A DNA stretch of 64,000 nt from Taenia hydatigena (GCA_036345935.2 JADWOT020000009.1:13155482-13219481), one strand, 5' to 3'. Positions 12,231-24,693 are shown, counted from the stretch's first letter. A program made the numbers and translations. The notes: a model not told the origin generated them from the letters alone.

Positions 12231-13737
12231 TATTAGCATCCATTTAAAATGAATACTCAAGCCAGCAATCAAACGAAAGACTAAAGGAGTAAGCTTGGTC
12301 AGTGATCAAAATATTGCAGAAAGCAAGACCGCTTCTAAATTGTGAACTGAATCAACGAAGTTCCTGTCCGATGATCGTTAGAAATGAAGGCAAGCTCTTT
12401 GCGATACGGTCAAACAACAAAAAAGCACTAGAACTTATGGCATTTTCCTGTCTTCCAATGAGTTTCATCTTGCTCACCAAGACTCCACCGTAAGCATAGC
12501 AAACGGCGGAACTACAATACCGATGGGCGGCTTACCAAGATAAAGCCAATGACCGTTATATCAACAAAAATAGGCAGAATGGGAACGCAATAGTACATGG
12601 ATAGCTGCACTAAATTTAAGGAATGATACCGAAAACGGGAAGGCGCTTAAGAAAGGCGTAAAACTAAAATGTCTAATCTGACGTACCGCACGTCTAACAG
12701 TACAGTAAAACTAATTAAACCCCATATAAACACACAAACTAATGAATGCTAGGCACAGAGGAAAGGGAACAACAGAAAGAACAACAGACTGATTTGGGAG
12801 ATACGAGTTCCATGCTCGGCGTTAGAAATGCAATAGCTCATTTGGGCACACAGATAACAAGTCATGGGCAAAGTGCGCACTGTGGCGGATGAACGTACGT
12901 ATTTCTCGCTAGTTACAGTGTTGCATGGTCATAAATGCTAAGTAGATCCAAGGTGTTAACAAAACTCACGTCACTCGACCAGTTGCGAACCCAACAATCA
13001 CAAAACCCGTTGTCGCTGCACGCACAACAACGCCGGACGACTCAATGAAACAAATAAAATAACATTAAAAAGGAAACTGGAAAAGATTATGATATCTTGC
13101 AAATTATTAATGACCAAGAACTTGCTCAAAACTCTAAATAAAAAGGGCGAATTTACTTGGCAAATCAAGCATTCATAAAGCAAATAAATGTTAAATGGAT
13201 ACGCCTGAATAACGTAAAAATTTGAAAGTGTGCGTCGTTCTAGGTTACTTTAGGAGCCCAAAAACGTAAAAACTGACACCAGTGAAGAAAAGAGTTCGTT
13301 TGAAGTGTGGGGTTTCTATGAAGAAATCAAGCCAGCCTTGGAATTGACTTTGGTCTCAGATTTTGCAAAATAATGCACAAATGCACAAGTGCAGTGCATT
13401 GAGAAGCAAGATGACATTGTTGTGGTAATTAGGTCCATTTTAAGGCCAACTGACCTCACCATGGTACCCTGAATTCAGATGTAGGTCGAGTTTAAGGTCA
13501 TGAGACGGCAGAATGTAGGCTAGATAGAGGTCAGCATCGATTTCAGCACCAGATGACGTCATTGAGAAGACCTGGATATCGATCCGTAGGCCCTTCTCTC
13601 CCTCATTCATTCGCACATCAATTCACTCATTATTGCTTCCACTATTTCATTCACATTACGTCTGCTTCCTTCTCCTGAGGAACAATCATCTTTCTAAGCA
13701 AATGCCTTTCCTTAATTTTAATGTTATTTGACCTCAC
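12231..13737. other. AT-rich single-copy DNA, no gene seen
   Basis: No repeat match elsewhere in the window and no exon that could be supported. It may hold intron or 3-prime sequence of the minus-strand gene whose exons lie to the right. Confidence 0.5.
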
Positions 13738-13875
13738 CGACCAAATGGAATGCCTCCTGATTAAATGGAAAAGTGGTGACCTTGATGAAGTAACTTGGCG
13801 AAGATCAGGTACTATTGCGTTATCACTGACAGCCATCAGTAGTGTACGCAGTCTAGAGTACGCAAGCCATTCATG
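13738..13875 (-). CDS. Exon of an unidentified minus-strand gene
   Basis: This is a 138-base exon (46 codons, phase 0 at both ends). It has a clean acceptor (CTTTGCAG) at 13876-13883 and a clean donor (GTGAGG) just below 13738. It reads HEWLAYSRLRTLLMAV at its start and then continues with a mixed hydrophobic and charged sequence that looks like helical protein. It fits downstream of the exon at 14058-14300, which can also end in phase 0. The protein was not recognised. That it is coding rests on the splice signals, the open frame and the protein-like composition. Confidence 0.55.
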
Positions 13876-14057
13876 CTGCAAAGGACAAAGTAATTAGTCA
13901 ATAAATGACGGATGAGCAATGGCTAATTGTGTGTCCTCAGTACACAGAGAGGAGGGCAATATGAGGAGGTTGTACTAAGGTGGAGAAGATGTCACAAGAA
14001 TGATGGGGAGAAGAAAGGAAAGAAATGGAACCATGCCTCAGTGAATTTTTTTCCAAC

Positions 14058-14300
14058 GTGTCTCGTACTCCGCCAATGCTGCTCGTAAGCATCCATCAGT
14101 ATGCTTGCTGCCTGTGAGAAAGTCTGCGCCTCTGCTCTCAACGTCGTTGGTGTCAGATGCTGTAGTGTAAGAAAGGTACCGGCTTGGATGGTGCACATTC
14201 GAAACCAGTTACGTCGATCCCCATCGAGTAGGTGGATATCAGCTGTCAGCAACATTCTGTCTTTTCTAGGCAGATCATTCACCATCATGAGAAACTGTGT
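14058..14300 (-). CDS. Probable exon of the same minus-strand gene
   Basis: An open frame of about 81 codons begins after a CAG acceptor at 14301. It contains a run LPRKDRMLLTADIHLLDGDR followed by an alanine/glutamine-rich amphipathic stretch and AYEQHW near its end. The donor is uncertain: GTTGGA after 14058 keeps phase 0 but is weak, and GTACGA a few bases earlier is an alternative. Together with 13738-13875 and perhaps 15750-15979 it suggests a large, mainly helical protein. Family unknown. Confidence 0.5.
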
Positions 14301-14401
14301 CTGCATGCCATCACACACACACACGCTCTAAGCGGAGTCTTTCAGGCATGGGGTAGTAAGTGCTTCAGGCGCGTGACATGATCCGCATGTGGGTGGAGAA
14401 T

Positions 14402-14467
14402 GAGGAGGAGGAGGAGGAGGAGGAGGAAGAAGAGGAGGAGGAGGATGAGGAGGAGGAGGAGGAGGAG
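14402..14467. repeat. GAG/GGA microsatellite
   Basis: About 66 bases of GAG/GGA units on the plus strand, with one GAAGAAG interruption. It sits exactly at the edge of a repeat fragment (14468-14810). The equivalent site in block Y-prime (41515-41542) also has a GAG run, shorter. Confidence 0.9.
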
Positions 14468-14810
14468 GGAAATGCTCGCTTCGTACCACCTCACAGCAGG
14501 TCTAGTTGGTGAGATTGTCCTTCTCGTTAATGCAGCATCTACACTATGCGGAGAGTGTTGTTAGGTACACCGCAGTTGTTGTTTTTGCTGTATATGCACC
14601 CGCTAGCACATCCAGCGGTTAGCGAAGGGGAGGAGATGGTGGAGGAGGGGGAGGTAGAGTTGAGATATAATAGCATTCACTTCTACTAAGTGCTGGCGAC
14701 CTTCCCCATTTCGCTCCGCTGACGAAAGCACCTTCGGCTTTCCCTTCACCACCCAGTTTCGTTCTCTCTTTTCCATCATTCAGTGTTTGGATGGATTAAA
14801 TTACTTCCAT
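14468..14810 (+). repeat. Y-family fragment inside a gene region
   Basis: This matches about 41543-41850 and, inverted, 6100-6400. It lies between exons of the presumed minus-strand gene and would be an intronic insertion. Confidence 0.75.
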
Positions 14811-15749
14811 TCGTGAAATCTATTCTCATTTAAATCACTTTATCGAAATGTTTAACATGTGTTGGTAAAGCCGATTGCAATTTCACTCTCTCTAATGTGA
14901 ATAAAAATTGTGTTTATGATGTCTATTTCAGTCCTTCTTGCTTTAGCTGTAATGTGGGCAGGTTTCTCATAGCAATTGCAATTCCTCCCGCTATAGCCAT
15001 TACAGATTTTATTTGCAAGTTAGTTTCCGGTCCCACCAACGTTGTCGAAATTTAAAACGGCGTTGTGGAAATATGTACCAACTTAATTTATTATAGCAAG
15101 TTATGGATTTCGCTTGTGTACTATTGTGCCTAGTTTAGGCTATGGGCATCCTCAATTCTCATTTGCGTATACTTTTCTTAACTTGTGCACCGCCAGATTC
15201 ACATTACCGACTTTGGCACTGATTGCGCACATCAAACTTATCCAGATCCAAATTCAACAACTGGACCCGATTGCAACTTAACTAGCTCCACCTCAGTGAC
15301 CACTTTCACCGAATGTGGATGTTGGTCAACATCAACCGACTTGATCGTCGGAAGTTAGCCAAGAGCGGCGGCCTCCTCAACATGCGCAGGCAACATCCTT
15401 ACTCACATTCGCCGTAATTACAGGTGTTTTAAGTGTTTCCAGTTCTAAATAATGTCTGAGAAGGACTAAAATACGCCACAATCAGTCTTCAATAAATTAA
15501 TGATCTTTCTTGCTTGACCTCTCCTGATCTTTTTATTTTGTTAGATTGACTGCATTTGTGATAAATGATTCGGCTATTTTGTGGATCTCTCTATCAGAAA
15601 AAGAAGACGCTGATATCGCAATCGTCGATGAATTTAAAATTTTATGCCATGTCCTTGCCTCTCCTTCTTGCTTACACTGAGACGCACTATTAAGCATACC
15701 TCGACGAGATGAGAGTATGAGAAGAAGAGGTTTTGTGCATTCTACTTAC
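14811..15749. other. Single-copy AT-rich DNA, probable intron
   Basis: It lies between two supported minus-strand exons. No open exon with good splice signals was found. Confidence 0.45.
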
Positions 15750-15979
15750 CCCGGGACAGCGCTAACAACGACGAATCTTCCTTCGTTATTGGTCGTTTTC
15801 TGAACACTTTCTCTATAACTGGGTTGCAGCACGCAGGCTGCAGAATTATTATCTCGTCCGATAGCAAAAACCTCGCTATAGGTTGTGCCAAAGTTATTCT
15901 TAGGTAGGCGAAGAGCTGGAAGTGTGGCTTGAACTAAGTCACCTGCATCACTCCCGCCATATGTGATCACTGAGTTTGG
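15750..15979 (-). CDS. Exon of an unidentified minus-strand gene
   Basis: This is a 230-base exon with acceptor GATTAG before 15979 and strong donor GTAAGTAG after 15750 (phase 0 in, phase 2 out). It encodes about 76 residues including VITYGGSDAGDLVQ, TTYSEVFAIGRDNNSAACVL and a valine-rich end. The mix of beta-strand-like segments with scattered serine and threonine could be part of a beta-propeller or extracellular domain, but no family was recognised. It may belong with the exons at 13.7-14.3 kb, although the joining exons were not identified. Confidence 0.6.
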
Positions 15980-18900
15980 CTAATCAGTGCTGCGAAGAAG
16001 GCCAACTCGTCAGGCACCAGTGATCACGTACTAGTCACGTGCAGTGGCCTAAGAACTAGACAAAACGACGAAATGAGTTACGTTAGCGGCCAATGAAATT
16101 GACATGACATGGAGTAACTGCGTGAGAGGGATTTTCGGGCATAAGTGAGCGATTGATGTTTAACAAGCTATTATTGATAGCAAGGTAAGACTATGCGATT
16201 ACAAACATGATTTCATTGCAAAAATTTCGAAACCCTCTGCAACAACTTCTTTAATGTGATAGTCAAGCCCTTTCTGGTTGGCCAGTTTGCTCGCCGCCAT
16301 TACTGCTGCTTTCACCTCCACTAATTTGGAACCTCGATAACCTCAACGACGTTCGGAGGTTTACCCAAATTCAATCACCAACACGAAACTGATATTGTAT
16401 ATGCATTTTGTTGACGTTCGTATCATGCTTGACACAGATTGAATTACTGCTTTAAAGAGAACGAAATTAATTCTTTCAAATTTGAATGCGCCAGCATAAT
16501 TAACAAGAATTCAATGACAAAACAGAGTTGTCGTCCTTCTTTTACTACCTACTAATTTTCATATTCACGTTGCCCATTTTGTCAATAAAGAACAAATGTT
16601 GAAAAAGGGTGTCGGACTTAAATGCCTTTATGGTGACCGACATCCGCGCATAAGTAAGAGTTTGGTTATCCTGAACGAATTTGTCCACTACACACCTGTG
16701 ACATTTACGATCAAAAAGCCAAAATTGCGTAGCGGAGAATGAGTTAATTTCAGACAACAGATAAATGCGAAATGATCTAGATCCGAAGGTTATTATTTAT
16801 TACTTTGCAAAATAGGTTTTTAAAGCTAAAATGCAAGCAAGTTTAGCAACAGAATCCAATTCCAAAGGGGCTAGTACTGTGCGTCTAATCTTCCCTGTTG
16901 TTTGGTTTATATTTTGGTGTTGTACTGACATTTGTTTATCCGTCCGTCACATCTACCAATGTGTTCAACCCAGCTTGCAGGCTAGTGGGGAGCATGCTGC
17001 TATTTCACATAGCCAACATCCTCACATAGACATCGTAGGCAACCGCATAGTGGGATTCCTTGTATAAGTTCCTCTTTGCTGCTACTCTGCATGGTCGTTG
17101 TCCTTCTTGGAAACGCGTAAAGGGACGAAGATAGACCAAATACCGCAAGTGTTGCTCCTGTTAACGTTTATTTGCCTATAACAACTCCAATCCAAACAAA
17201 TTACAGCAGTGTTTCTGTTATGTGCATGCTGCATCTGTTAGTGCACGTCACGAAAGCGTTCAAATCCACTGCTGAGTCGGGCGCACTAGGGACCAATAAA
17301 GTGCTGTCGAGTGAATTCGGGAGCACCAATTTTTGTCACAATTGCACACAATTATTGCCACATACGAGGTGGTAGATCTAAATCTAAAGGCATCCTCTAA
17401 CAAACGTTACCGCAAATCTATTCGATACCCAGTGCAGTGTTGGTGTGGCATAAGGCTTGGTCTGTGGTCACCTCCTCATAGTAGAAATAAAATCTCCATC
17501 TTCATCATCCTTAGCGTTCTACTAAGTTGCTTTTCAGTGGCAACAATCTTCTTTGCAATAAATGAATAAACGCTCTGATTCCACTATTTGTGTAAGTTGA
17601 TTGCGTTACTTCATCTTCACGCCCAAATGCGAATTAATTTGCACCAAAAGCACAGTTCCTAAATACACATAAGCCACAATTTATTCGAAATGCATAAAAC
17701 GCTCTTTGACTGCTAGCCTTTCCCCTGCAAAGTTCCATGCCATAGGGGTTGAAGTGGTCAGGCATAATTTAGCACATCACAGAACACTCGATGCTTAGGA
17801 CATTTTGGAATTATCCAAGCGTAACATTCACGGTGTATGCAAAATCCATGCTCACCTTCAAGGACTGAGTCGTAATGACCTAGAAATGCATCTCCACTTT
17901 GTCTACCACATTATTCTCATTTAATGCTTAATGCAAAGTATCTCTTGCTTTATGATTACACTTGCATTCATGCCAATCTATCTTGCCAGTTCGCCACCTC
18001 AACTTCATAACCTGACAACTGATGCTACCTTTTATTTTTGCATATTGTGAGAAGAGGTCCCTTGCAGAAGCCCAGCTTATCAAATGAATAACATGGTAGG
18101 ATTTGGTGGCATCGCGAAAATGCAAAATGCGAAAAAGAAATGAAATCGAACCATTAAGAGGCCATAAAGTTGCTCACACCTCCTCATGATCAACGAAGCG
18201 CGATTGTGTAATCCCAAATAAGAGTGCGAGAGCCTTCAGCATCTCTCACATGACAACGCGCTCTGTGTGTACAGCGAATGCGAAGGTCTAAATTTGGAGA
18301 TGACGGTACAGTTGCTCGAACATAGCCAGCTATAAGCCAATAATGCGGGAGCGTATACGACGCAAGATTGTGCAACTTATCTTACGCCTCTGATTGCGAC
18401 AAAAGAATACTAGTTTTCTGATTATAGAAGTGCGTACTATAAATAACTCGAAATGCAATAATAGCCTGGGAGGCTGGCACATCATGGGGCTAACCGCATT
18501 CGAACTATACAAACGGTTGATTCGCGCCTCAAACTGATTTGGCGATATTTGACTTCTAAAGAAGAACAGGCCAAACCCCTAAGGCACCAATAAAACACAT
18601 TGCCAATCACTTTGTCAGTTACGAATTTTACAACAATATGAATAAATGAAGCATTTGCAGGCATTCAATATTTGCATATATGATGGGTTCATACATGTTA
18701 TCACCGCAATTTTTACACAATAATGTACAACCACACTTCGGAATTATCGATACCGTCTGCTGGAAGGCACAGGCTGAAAAGGCAGGGGCCTCGTCGAAGG
18801 CCCTTTAATTTCTGTACTCACACCCACTTCTCATCCCGTCATGGACGGTTCCTTTGTTCAGTACGTGGAAGCATCTACTTACAGTGGAAAAAGGAATTCC

Positions 18901-19479
18901 ACCTCAGAACAGATAGCTTAATTGGAAATGATTTAAAGTGGAACTATGAAAGCCACTGAAAATCACCTTATTCGGTGTCACAGGAGTTTCAGCACATCCT
19001 CCTGAGCTGCATCAACATGCTGATTAGGACAGTACGGAGGTAAACAATGACCTGAAAAGTGCAGTTTGCTTGCTCATCATAGCAACAGTGAGGTTACATG
19101 GCAGCCTGGGCCCAGACGGCAGGCATGTTCGCTGCAGCTTCATGAGAGGAATTTTGCGCTGATCAGACGCGGAACAAGAGCAAATGAAAGCGGCTTGACC
19201 TTACGCAGAATTGTGAAGCGCGCACCTGAATACGGAAAGGAAGTGCTCGAATGTGGAAAAAGTCAACCAGTATCAAACATGAATCCTTCCCCCTCTATAC
19301 GCCTTTGGCCTAACTGTATTCGCTTCTACTCATTTCAGTTCGCTTTCTCACAAAAAACGAGAGAATGAAGTACACGCATCTCATCAGTTTAGTGAATGAG
19401 AGGTCTCTTCGACGTCATCGCCGTGGCATCTGAAGTGTGCGAGACACTCCAATCGAATTAGCGAACTCAACCTAAGATG
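15980..19479. other. Single-copy DNA without a supported gene
   Basis: No match to the repeat families and only short open frames, none with convincing paired splice sites. It may contain upstream exons of the minus-strand gene and the upstream region of the secreted-antigen gene. Confidence 0.5.
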
Positions 19480-19487
19480 TATATAAA
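19480..19487 (+). promoter_or_regulatory. TATA box of the micro-exon antigen gene
   Basis: TATATAAA lies 38 bases before the start codon at 19526. The transcript would start about 30 bases downstream of the box, giving a very short 5-prime leader. A canonical TATA box suits a strongly, stage-specifically expressed secreted-protein gene, but that is inference. Confidence 0.65.
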
Positions 19488-19525
19488 TGCACAATAAGTG
19501 GGGCTCGGAGGCCGAGTACACATCA

Positions 19526-22500
19526 TGTTGAGCATCATCGCAGTTTTATTTTGCGTGGCATATTGTACAGGTATGCGTCTATTTCACCACCTGTTTTTTG
19601 GTTCTTTTGTTTTTCCACCCTCCGCCTTTGCTCAAGTGTATTGTTGAACTAATATAGAGTGAGACTGATGAGCAGCTCTTTCTTCAAAGGCGAACAGAGT
19701 CCAAAGTTGTGGGGTTCTCGCGTTGTTGCAAAGCCAGCAGGACCATCGGACACAATGAACTACCGGGTAGAAAACGAAAGCGTGAGTGTATTCTCGTAAT
19801 GAAATACACATCGCATTTTCGGGGAAGGATAATGAAGGGGAAATGTCAAATGAGGGAAATTATCTATTGCCTTCAATCACACATTCTATCAATAGATATC
19901 ACAGGTGGTGGACACAAATGCGGATTAATAATGCGATACCCTCACATTCAAGCGACTCACACCTCGGCTAATATTTATCTCTGAAACTTGTTTTTAGGTA
20001 ATGTATGTTTTTAATACAACATGGTTGGACCATCTCACGGTTGACAATGGAAACTGCAAGGCCAATGACACAATTTGGGGCAATCCTTGTAAAGTAGGCA
20101 ATGGTATGCCAAATCTCCTATATCAGAGTTTATTTTGACCTCCACGTTACTAATACGGAGTTTGGGCATTGTAAACCTGAGTTCATTTGAGCGTTGAGGC
20201 CCATAGGTGACCTCTTTGTCTATTTGTTTACTTAACTCGAGCAAACGCGGCTCCCTTCAGTAGCATCAAGACATAAGCAAGGAACATGAGTTTGTCATCC
20301 AATATAATCCTTCCGTTCACCTTTATGCGGAGACTACCTGTCAAAAAAGTGCAATCTTGACACCAATTTGACTTGACGTGGCAAGGCAACTTAATTAAAC
20401 CAAATTTATAAGGACTCCGCTTACATGATTAAACTGGTCAAATCCCCACTTCTTTTTCCTTATATCTGTCTATTCCATGTTTTAGGAACTGTTGACATCA
20501 CCGTAAAGGACGTGAACAGGCTAGAAGGGATTATAATCTATACAGAATCTGAAAAAGGCTTTTACCTTTTGTCAACATTTTTCGTACCGCATTGCGAATT
20601 TCCGCCGCTAGAAACAGGTAACGAAGCAATCGTCCTTCTGTGAATAGATTCGCATTTGAATGCCCTCATCTCATGCTATTCTTAATGATAGATCAAGTTG
20701 ACCCAAAGACGTCGTTCCCGCTCTCCCGATTTGTCAAAGGCCAGCAGTCCTTCCAAGTTGACTTTGGTGCTCAAGGAGCAGACAGCGAGGGAGAGGTAAA
20801 CCATTCCACCCTTAGGTTGTACAATTCCTTCTGATACAAATCTAAGCTAAGATTTCAACTCAAGCCAAATGAATTCTAGTTAAGCAAAGTTAATTTCGCC
20901 ATTCACTTCTTAAGTGCACATTTTGTCCGATATTGCTCAGACATTGTATGCATCTTCATTTTGCCAACAGGTTGGACTCGCCATAGGCGACGAAGTGCTC
21001 TGCTCTTGGAGGGGTGTGAATCTCACCCTCAATAATAGTATCGTTTGTGGTGAGTGAGAATTACTTCTCCGAGTTTGATGGGAAAACTCCTGTAATCGAA
21101 TCATGTTATGCAAAGACAATGCCCCTACTTCATCCATATCTTTACTGGTATCGCATTCTCCTTCGATGTTGGTGGTCGTTGTTACTGCCGCTTGAAGCAC
21201 ATTTAATAACTGAGTGCTTATTTCCCCAATTTGAGCAGCTAACCTGGAGAAGGACAAAGCTTCAAACTTGCGGGTTTTCCATGGTGTATTCACGCCACGA
21301 CCGGGTGCCCAAGGGGAAACCTTTACGTGGTCAACGCACACTTCGTTTCTGTCAGTAAGCGTCGACTATACGCAGAGTGGTGAGTAGAAAGATGAAGCTG
21401 GTGCAATTTTATCGAAGAGTTCTGCCACGAATTCTGACTTATCCTTCCTTTTGCGTGATAGCATGGTGCGAAATCTCAGGTGCAAATCGATTGTGTGTGA
21501 ATGTGGGAAATTTGTGCACATAATGACGTTGTAAATTTGCTGGCGTGTGTATTCAACGACGCGATTTTGACCTTAGGGATATCACCAGAAGTGACGGAAT
21601 GCAACCGTAAGTTGGTGTGAGATACACCGTTTCCCTTATAATTGCTACATAAGCTGATTCACTGATTTTGTTTCGTTGACCATCTCACTTTGCCCTCTGG
21701 GATGCACTTCAGGCTTCAATTCATTCTTCGCAGTACCTTATTGGTATGTCAATGATTAAAGATTTATTTTCCACCTTTTCGTTTTAGAGGCCGTAGGAGT
21801 GCGAGGTATGTAGAAATTCAATTATTAGCAAGGCTTACGAACTAAGTGCTTGAGAATGTAAGGGTTGTGTCTGTTGTCATGTCCAGCTTAATCCACCAAA
21901 GCATCTTCGTTTGATATCAACATCAGTATAAATATTTCCTTAAAAAATAATGACATGAAGCGGATGGTTTGAGCCACGTTGCAGTAACAGCTGTATAGTT
22001 GCTTCATAAAATGACAGTCCCCACAAAGGTGGCTTTGCTAACATCAGCTTCAAACAGATTGAATTCACCATTACTTGTTCATTTTTATTACCAGTTTCAA
22101 CAACAACCTCGGGTAAGCGCCTATTCCACTGCACTGTGCATTCCCCGATCAAGTAGACCATTTAGAAAGGACAATATCATTTGTGCTCCCTCTACTTGAG
22201 TTGGTGAGGTAGGAAAGCATTAGCAGTAGAGAAGCCGAGTGTGTTGCTCGTTGAAGTCAGCTTTGATTCCACAAAATGTAGCTACCTCATTTTATTAATC
22301 ACTTTTCCGCCAATCGACATCAACGCCGCTTACTGATTTGATATGCTGACTGCATTTTATGCAGTTTTATTTTTACGTATTAAGCGAACTCTCTGTTGAG
22401 TGAGATAATTACTTGGCGTGTTTTTCCCACACAGGTTCTGCGTTGACTCACGCGATCAGTGGTAAGACATTTACTAACGCTTCTCACATGTAAATGCCAC

Positions 22501-22772
22501 TTCTGGAGTTCATAGGCCTCTACTCATATCATCCACACCCGGCCACTTTTCAACAATACTAAGACCACTGATTTGTGCGCCGCCTTCCTCGAATCCCTAG
22601 AATTCTCACTACCACTTGTCCTATACGCTTTGCCTCACAAGTCTTGTTCACTGCAACTTGACAATCTAGATTTCGTCGTCTGCGTCAGTTAAGCCTTCAT
22701 GTCAACTTGGTTCAAATTTCCTTTGTAGTCATGCTCGGAACAGCAATAATGCTGACGTATTTGAGAAGCTAA
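19526..22772 (+). CDS. Secreted, probably GPI-anchored antigen; micro-exon gene
   Basis: Eleven exons join in one frame to 214 codons: 19526-19571, 20486-20617, 20692-20795, 20971-21049, 21239-21354, 21462-21492, 21577-21606, 21788-21805, 22095-22112, 22435-22461 and 22729-22772 (TAA). Exon 1 encodes a signal peptide (MLSIIAVLFCVAYCTG). Exons 2-5 encode about 140 residues with few cysteines and one NLT glycosylation site. Exons 6-10 are 31, 30, 18, 18 and 27 bp; exons 7-10 are symmetric in phase 1 and end in a Ser/Thr stretch and SGSALTHAISG. Exon 11 adds a hydrophobic end (VMLGTAIMLTYLRS), the layout of a GPI-anchor signal. From memory the tail resembles that of taeniid EG95-type antigens, and the overall plan resembles the gp50 group. 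The ectodomain is not assigned. Exon 6 has a weak donor (T before GTGTGTGA), chosen because it alone keeps the frame. Confidence 0.75.
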
Positions 22773-23570
22773 CGATTCCACTAATGGATCTAATGGATGT
22801 TCCATGGTTCCACGAAGGCAAACGGTGACTGCTTCATCCCTTTTTTTTAATTTACAACTTTTCTTCTCCACCAACGAATTACGCTTTGTAACTTGGAATT
22901 TCGAACACTTGTACCGTGATAACCAAAGAATTTGCGTCATTTTGCGTCTACTGAGTTTGCTTACGGCTCTTCCATTGGAACCCACATGTGCAGAACTAAT
23001 TCATCACTTGAGCATTCAACTGACGAATGCACAAGCACTACTGCGGGTTACATGGGAAACAACTAGTGGCACTAGTTATGTGGGGTGCTCTTTTAGGTGG
23101 CGATGAGTTTCGCTAGTTCATTTTTAACTAAAAGAAATATTACTTTGTGTGCATCAGCTTTGTTCATTCCCTTGAGCGAGGGGTGGGTGAACGGCCTGAC
23201 ACTGTTCGCAGTGGATAGCAGTCAATTGCCACATCAAAGCAAACAACGTGTCACTGCCATTTTCTATAATAGATAAAGGCAACACAATTTACTTACCCTT
23301 GATTCAAGTAGCGGCAGGAAAATTCTAATCGCTCGAACATTAGAGGAATCGTGCGTTGTCTTTAGGTAATCCGAAGCACCGCATTTTAATCAGCTATCAA
23401 TAAGTGAGAGGTTAAACAATGCTACACCACCGTATTTATCCCATCTCATGCCAGCTCATTCGAAATTGCATTTTATTAATCTTGACGTTGGAAGCCCAAC
23501 ACATAAAATGACTGGTCACTTCTCGAAACCAGCTTTTATGAGTTGACGATTAGGGGATATGACTCGGAGT
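22773..23570. other. Single-copy DNA downstream of the antigen gene
   Basis: Nothing coding could be supported. It includes the 3-prime flank of the antigen gene. No clear AATAAA was placed close to the stop codon. Confidence 0.5.
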
Positions 23571-24693
23571 TGGCGTACTCTAATCGAAACACAGGGTTCT
23601 TTTCAAATTTTAAAGCGACCGTCATTATTTAGGCTGTGAATTTAAGGTGGGTCAGCGGATGACATGGTTAATGGGCAGGGTGGACATCTGTTACATGGCT
23701 TAAACCATGCCCGAATTTTGCCCTTACAAAGCAAAGACGATTGTCAGGCCTTGCAACCCAACACCTAAACTTATTACATAAGAGTCAAACAACAATTATA
23801 CAACAAGTGCATATTGAAAGAGTCAAAAAGAAGCTAAGGGATTATACGCCCGATCTCCTTCTTCTTCTTCTTCTTCTTCTTCTTCTTCTTCTTCTTCCTA
23901 TTCTTATGATGAAACTTACCACCCCACCGCCGAAATGAACGCAATTACCAATTATTTTTTTGCTATTTGCTCTGCATTGCATCACGGGTGCATACACATA
24001 CACACCCATACACCAAACGTGTGTCATGCTCGTTCCTTGTGTCTATGCAGTGAGTTACGGAGCTTTGAATGAAAGCAAGCTACAGGATTTATTTGCTAAA
24101 CAAACAAAGATAACATATGCACATCGTTGCATGGGGAATTAAGCAGCACATTGATTAATTGGAATCATTGCAGTATGATTCCTCCAGTGCTACGACGGCG
24201 GCGCAACCAGACATAGTGCAAGCGAAGTTCTATTACGAAGCAGAAGCATGTTTGGTGGTGGATGGATGAATAGGTGGCTGAATGGCAACCCGACTTCAGA
24301 AACACACGTTCCTTCTCCCCCTCCTCCATTAATGCTAGCACGCTGTGAACTGACAAGCATTCCTTTACTCAACACTATTTACTATTTCACCATTAGCGTC
24401 TCATGGACGCTACCTCCTTCGTATTTGGACTCCTGGATGGTTGGAACCCACGTCAAGTCTTAACCTTGCTACTCGAGGTGTTAACGTAAGTGCGCCACTT
24501 TTGTGAAAAGCACCCACTACCAAGCACCATGCTAGTACAATCGACAGCAAACTTGAAATTCGAATGCATAAATGGCAGGTTGCGCGTGAAGTGATGAGGT
24601 AATGCATATGGCAAGATTACTCGCAACGCTGTTGTAAATCAGCTCTGCTGCAAATCACATGAGTAATGGAATTAGAAGTGCAAAAACAAACAG
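23571..24693 (+). repeat. Fused X/Y repeat remnant
   Basis: 23571-23840 matches X (about 3200-3480). From 23857 the sequence matches Y from about 6520 onward, through the module at 24320-24540 that precedes the TRIM-like element. The two families are joined at a CTT microsatellite (23857-23897). Divergence from the Y copies is clearly greater than between the two inverted copies, so this is an older copy. Confidence 0.8.
23857..23897. repeat. CTT microsatellite at an X/Y junction
   Basis: About 13 CTT units. It creates a spurious arginine-rich frame on one strand and a leucine-rich frame on the other. It marks the exact junction between X-like and Y-like sequence. Confidence 0.9.

Noticed and set aside
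23842..24027. Arginine-rich frame and the leucine-rich frame opposite it
   Set aside because: Both are translations of the CTT microsatellite.
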